From: Proteocatella sp041738345
GTDB lineage: Bacteria > Bacillota > Clostridia > Peptostreptococcales > Filifactoraceae
Direction of reading: 5' to 3'
Assembly (NCBI GenBank): GCA_041738345.1
Contig: JBGSPX010000047.1
Coordinates: 62,001 to 126,000, forward strand
DNA: 64,000 nucleotides
Positions 63,416 to 64,000 of this stretch are shown piece by piece. Within the stretch, counting starts at the first letter, position 1, and each line of letters opens with the position of its first letter. The notes below the pieces were generated by a model. It searched no databases and was not told the origin of the DNA. It worked only from the letters and a program-made list of their open reading frames with translations. The position numbers and the translations under genes were made by a program.

Positions 63416-63433
63416 TAACCAATTTAATTAAAG

Positions 63434-63462
63434 TTGAATAAAATTCAATTCAATGATATATT
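63434..63462 (+). promoter_or_regulatory. Promoter of the RlmN/Cfr-like gene
   Basis: TTGAAT and TATATT with a 17-base spacer, 27 bases before the ATG at 63490. Confidence 0.6.
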
Positions 63463-63489
63463 ATAAACTACCGAAATGGAGGTTTTTTT

Positions 63490-64000
63490 ATGAATATTTA
63501 TGGACTAACTTTTTCTCAATTAGAACAGTATTTGATTGATATAAACGAAAAAACAAATAAAGCTCCTTTTATTACAAAAGCTCTTTATAGACAAAAAATA
63601 GATTCTTTTAACGATATTATAGAGGTTAAAAAAAATATAAAAAATAAACTATCTGAAGATTTTAATACTAAACTTCCAAATATCATCACACATATAGAAT
63701 CCGAAGATTCCTATAAATTTTTACTACAGCTTGGGGACGAGAATATTATAGAAACTGTAGTTATGAAACAAAAATATGGAAATAGTATATGTGTATCTAC
63801 TCAAATAGGATGTAACATGGGGTGCAAATTTTGTCAGAGTGGACGTCAGAAAAAAATAAGAAATTTAGAAACATTTGAAATGACTTCTCAAATTATAGTT
63901 ATAGAAAAAACTTTAGATTTAAAAATAAATAATGTGGTTTTGATGGGAATTGGCGAACCATTTGATAATTATGATAATACTATGGATTTCTTAAATATAA
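63490..64000 (+). CDS. RlmN/Cfr-family radical SAM methyltransferase, 3' end cut
   Basis: 170 codons seen from ATG 63490 (GGAGG seven bases upstream); continues past the window. The family N-terminus (FITKALYRQKIDSF) leads to the radical SAM motif GCNMGCKFCQSG (CxxxCxxC) and MGIGEPFDN. Known members methylate adenosine 2503 of 23S rRNA (C2 in RlmN, C8 in Cfr). The CQSGRQKKIRNLE segment differs from the CASTLGG-type loop of housekeeping RlmN, so I expect a second paralogue. Role not settled without the C-terminal half. Confidence 0.85.
   Translation, partial: MNIYGLTFSQLEQYLIDINEKTNKAPFITKALYRQKIDSFNDIIEVKKNIKNKLSEDFNTKLPNIITHIESEDSYKFLLQLGDENIIETVVMKQKYGNSICVSTQIGCNMGCKFCQSGRQKKIRNLETFEMTSQIIVIEKTLDLKINNVVLMGIGEPFDNYDNTMDFLNI

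Noticed and set aside
1..64000. CRISPR arrays, insertion sequences, rRNA or tRNA genes
   Set aside because: No regular spaced repeats, transposase-like proteins or cloverleaf sequences were seen on either strand; a covariance-model search was not possible here.

Overview
This 64-kb window is AT-rich, densely coding chromosomal DNA from a low-GC Gram-positive anaerobe of the class Clostridia. Support comes from strong GGAGG-type ribosome binding sites, lipobox lipoproteins, Bce-type ABC/two-component modules, a T-box leader, a clostridial 44-residue CXXC protein, a glucitol PTS with a PRD regulator, and a probable in-frame UGA (selenocysteine) codon. The content resembles Peptostreptococcaceae and relatives, but the species cannot be fixed from the window. 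I found no rRNA, tRNA, CRISPR array, insertion sequence or phage module. All genes look chromosomal and mostly intact; the two edge genes (a chemoreceptor at the left, an RlmN/Cfr-like enzyme at the right) are cut by the window.

Layout. 1-1.5 kb: chemoreceptor. 1.7-11.7 kb (minus): a nucleoside import and salvage operon running ribokinase, LacI regulator, ABC ATPase, two permeases, BMP lipoprotein, two nucleoside hydrolases, ADP-ribosylglycohydrolase. 11.9-13.8 kb: cytosolic DegS/DegU-like two-component pair. 13.8-16.8 kb: HD-GYP protein, LysR regulator and a divergent CofE-like ligase. 16.9-23.7 kb: a redox/stress island with a NapH-like ferredoxin membrane protein, a 44-aa CXXC protein, a TlpA-like lipoprotein and a BceAB exporter, facing a second Bce-type ATPase with its own response regulator and intramembrane-sensing kinase. 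23.8-26 kb: AmmeMemoRadiSam pair. 26.2-31.4 kb: glucitol/sorbitol PTS operon with dehydrogenase, EIIA, split EIIB, EIIC, GutM and a PRD activator. 31.6-33.5 kb: an unknown membrane protein behind a DUF5714-type gene whose true reading frame contains an early UGA.

33.6-36.6 kb: vitamin B6 synthesis (pdxR divergent from pdxST). 36.7-40.7 kb: an orphan Cache-type histidine kinase and a second chemoreceptor. 40.9-44.9 kb: HD hydrolase, CsaA, two tandem PhzF proteins, MocR regulator. 45-50.1 kb: an OmpR-type two-component system divergent from a VTC polymerase-like/DUF4956/CotH operon. 50.2-56.6 kb: AraC regulator with a C45 peptidase, a secreted metallophosphoesterase, a LytTR/LiaF-like pair, TetR with a zinc-ribbon protein, and an XRE/membrane protein pair. 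56.8-60 kb: P-loop kinase-like protein plus ABC-2 exporter, divergent from a tandem-HTH MerR regulator. 59.9-61.3 kb: TetR and an exported protein. 61.4-63.4 kb: methionyl-tRNA synthetase under a T-box. 63.5 kb to the end: RlmN/Cfr-like enzyme.

Main finding. The gene at 32780-33541 (minus) has a good ribosome binding site and ATG start, then an in-frame TGA at codon 11 directly after a cysteine (Gly-Cys-UGA-Ile-Pro-Ala-Gly). It continues open for more than 240 codons through a run of conserved-looking CxxC pairs. A hairpin shaped like a bacterial SECIS lies just after the TGA. This is a candidate selenoprotein family that automatic gene calling truncates. Other results: a partly degenerate PhzF duplicate, a Bce module with two ATPases for one permease, a TNACA-N4-TGTAA operator, 11-bp direct repeats at the VTC operon promoter, and two TetR genes with palindromes placed just downstream of perfectly spaced promoters.
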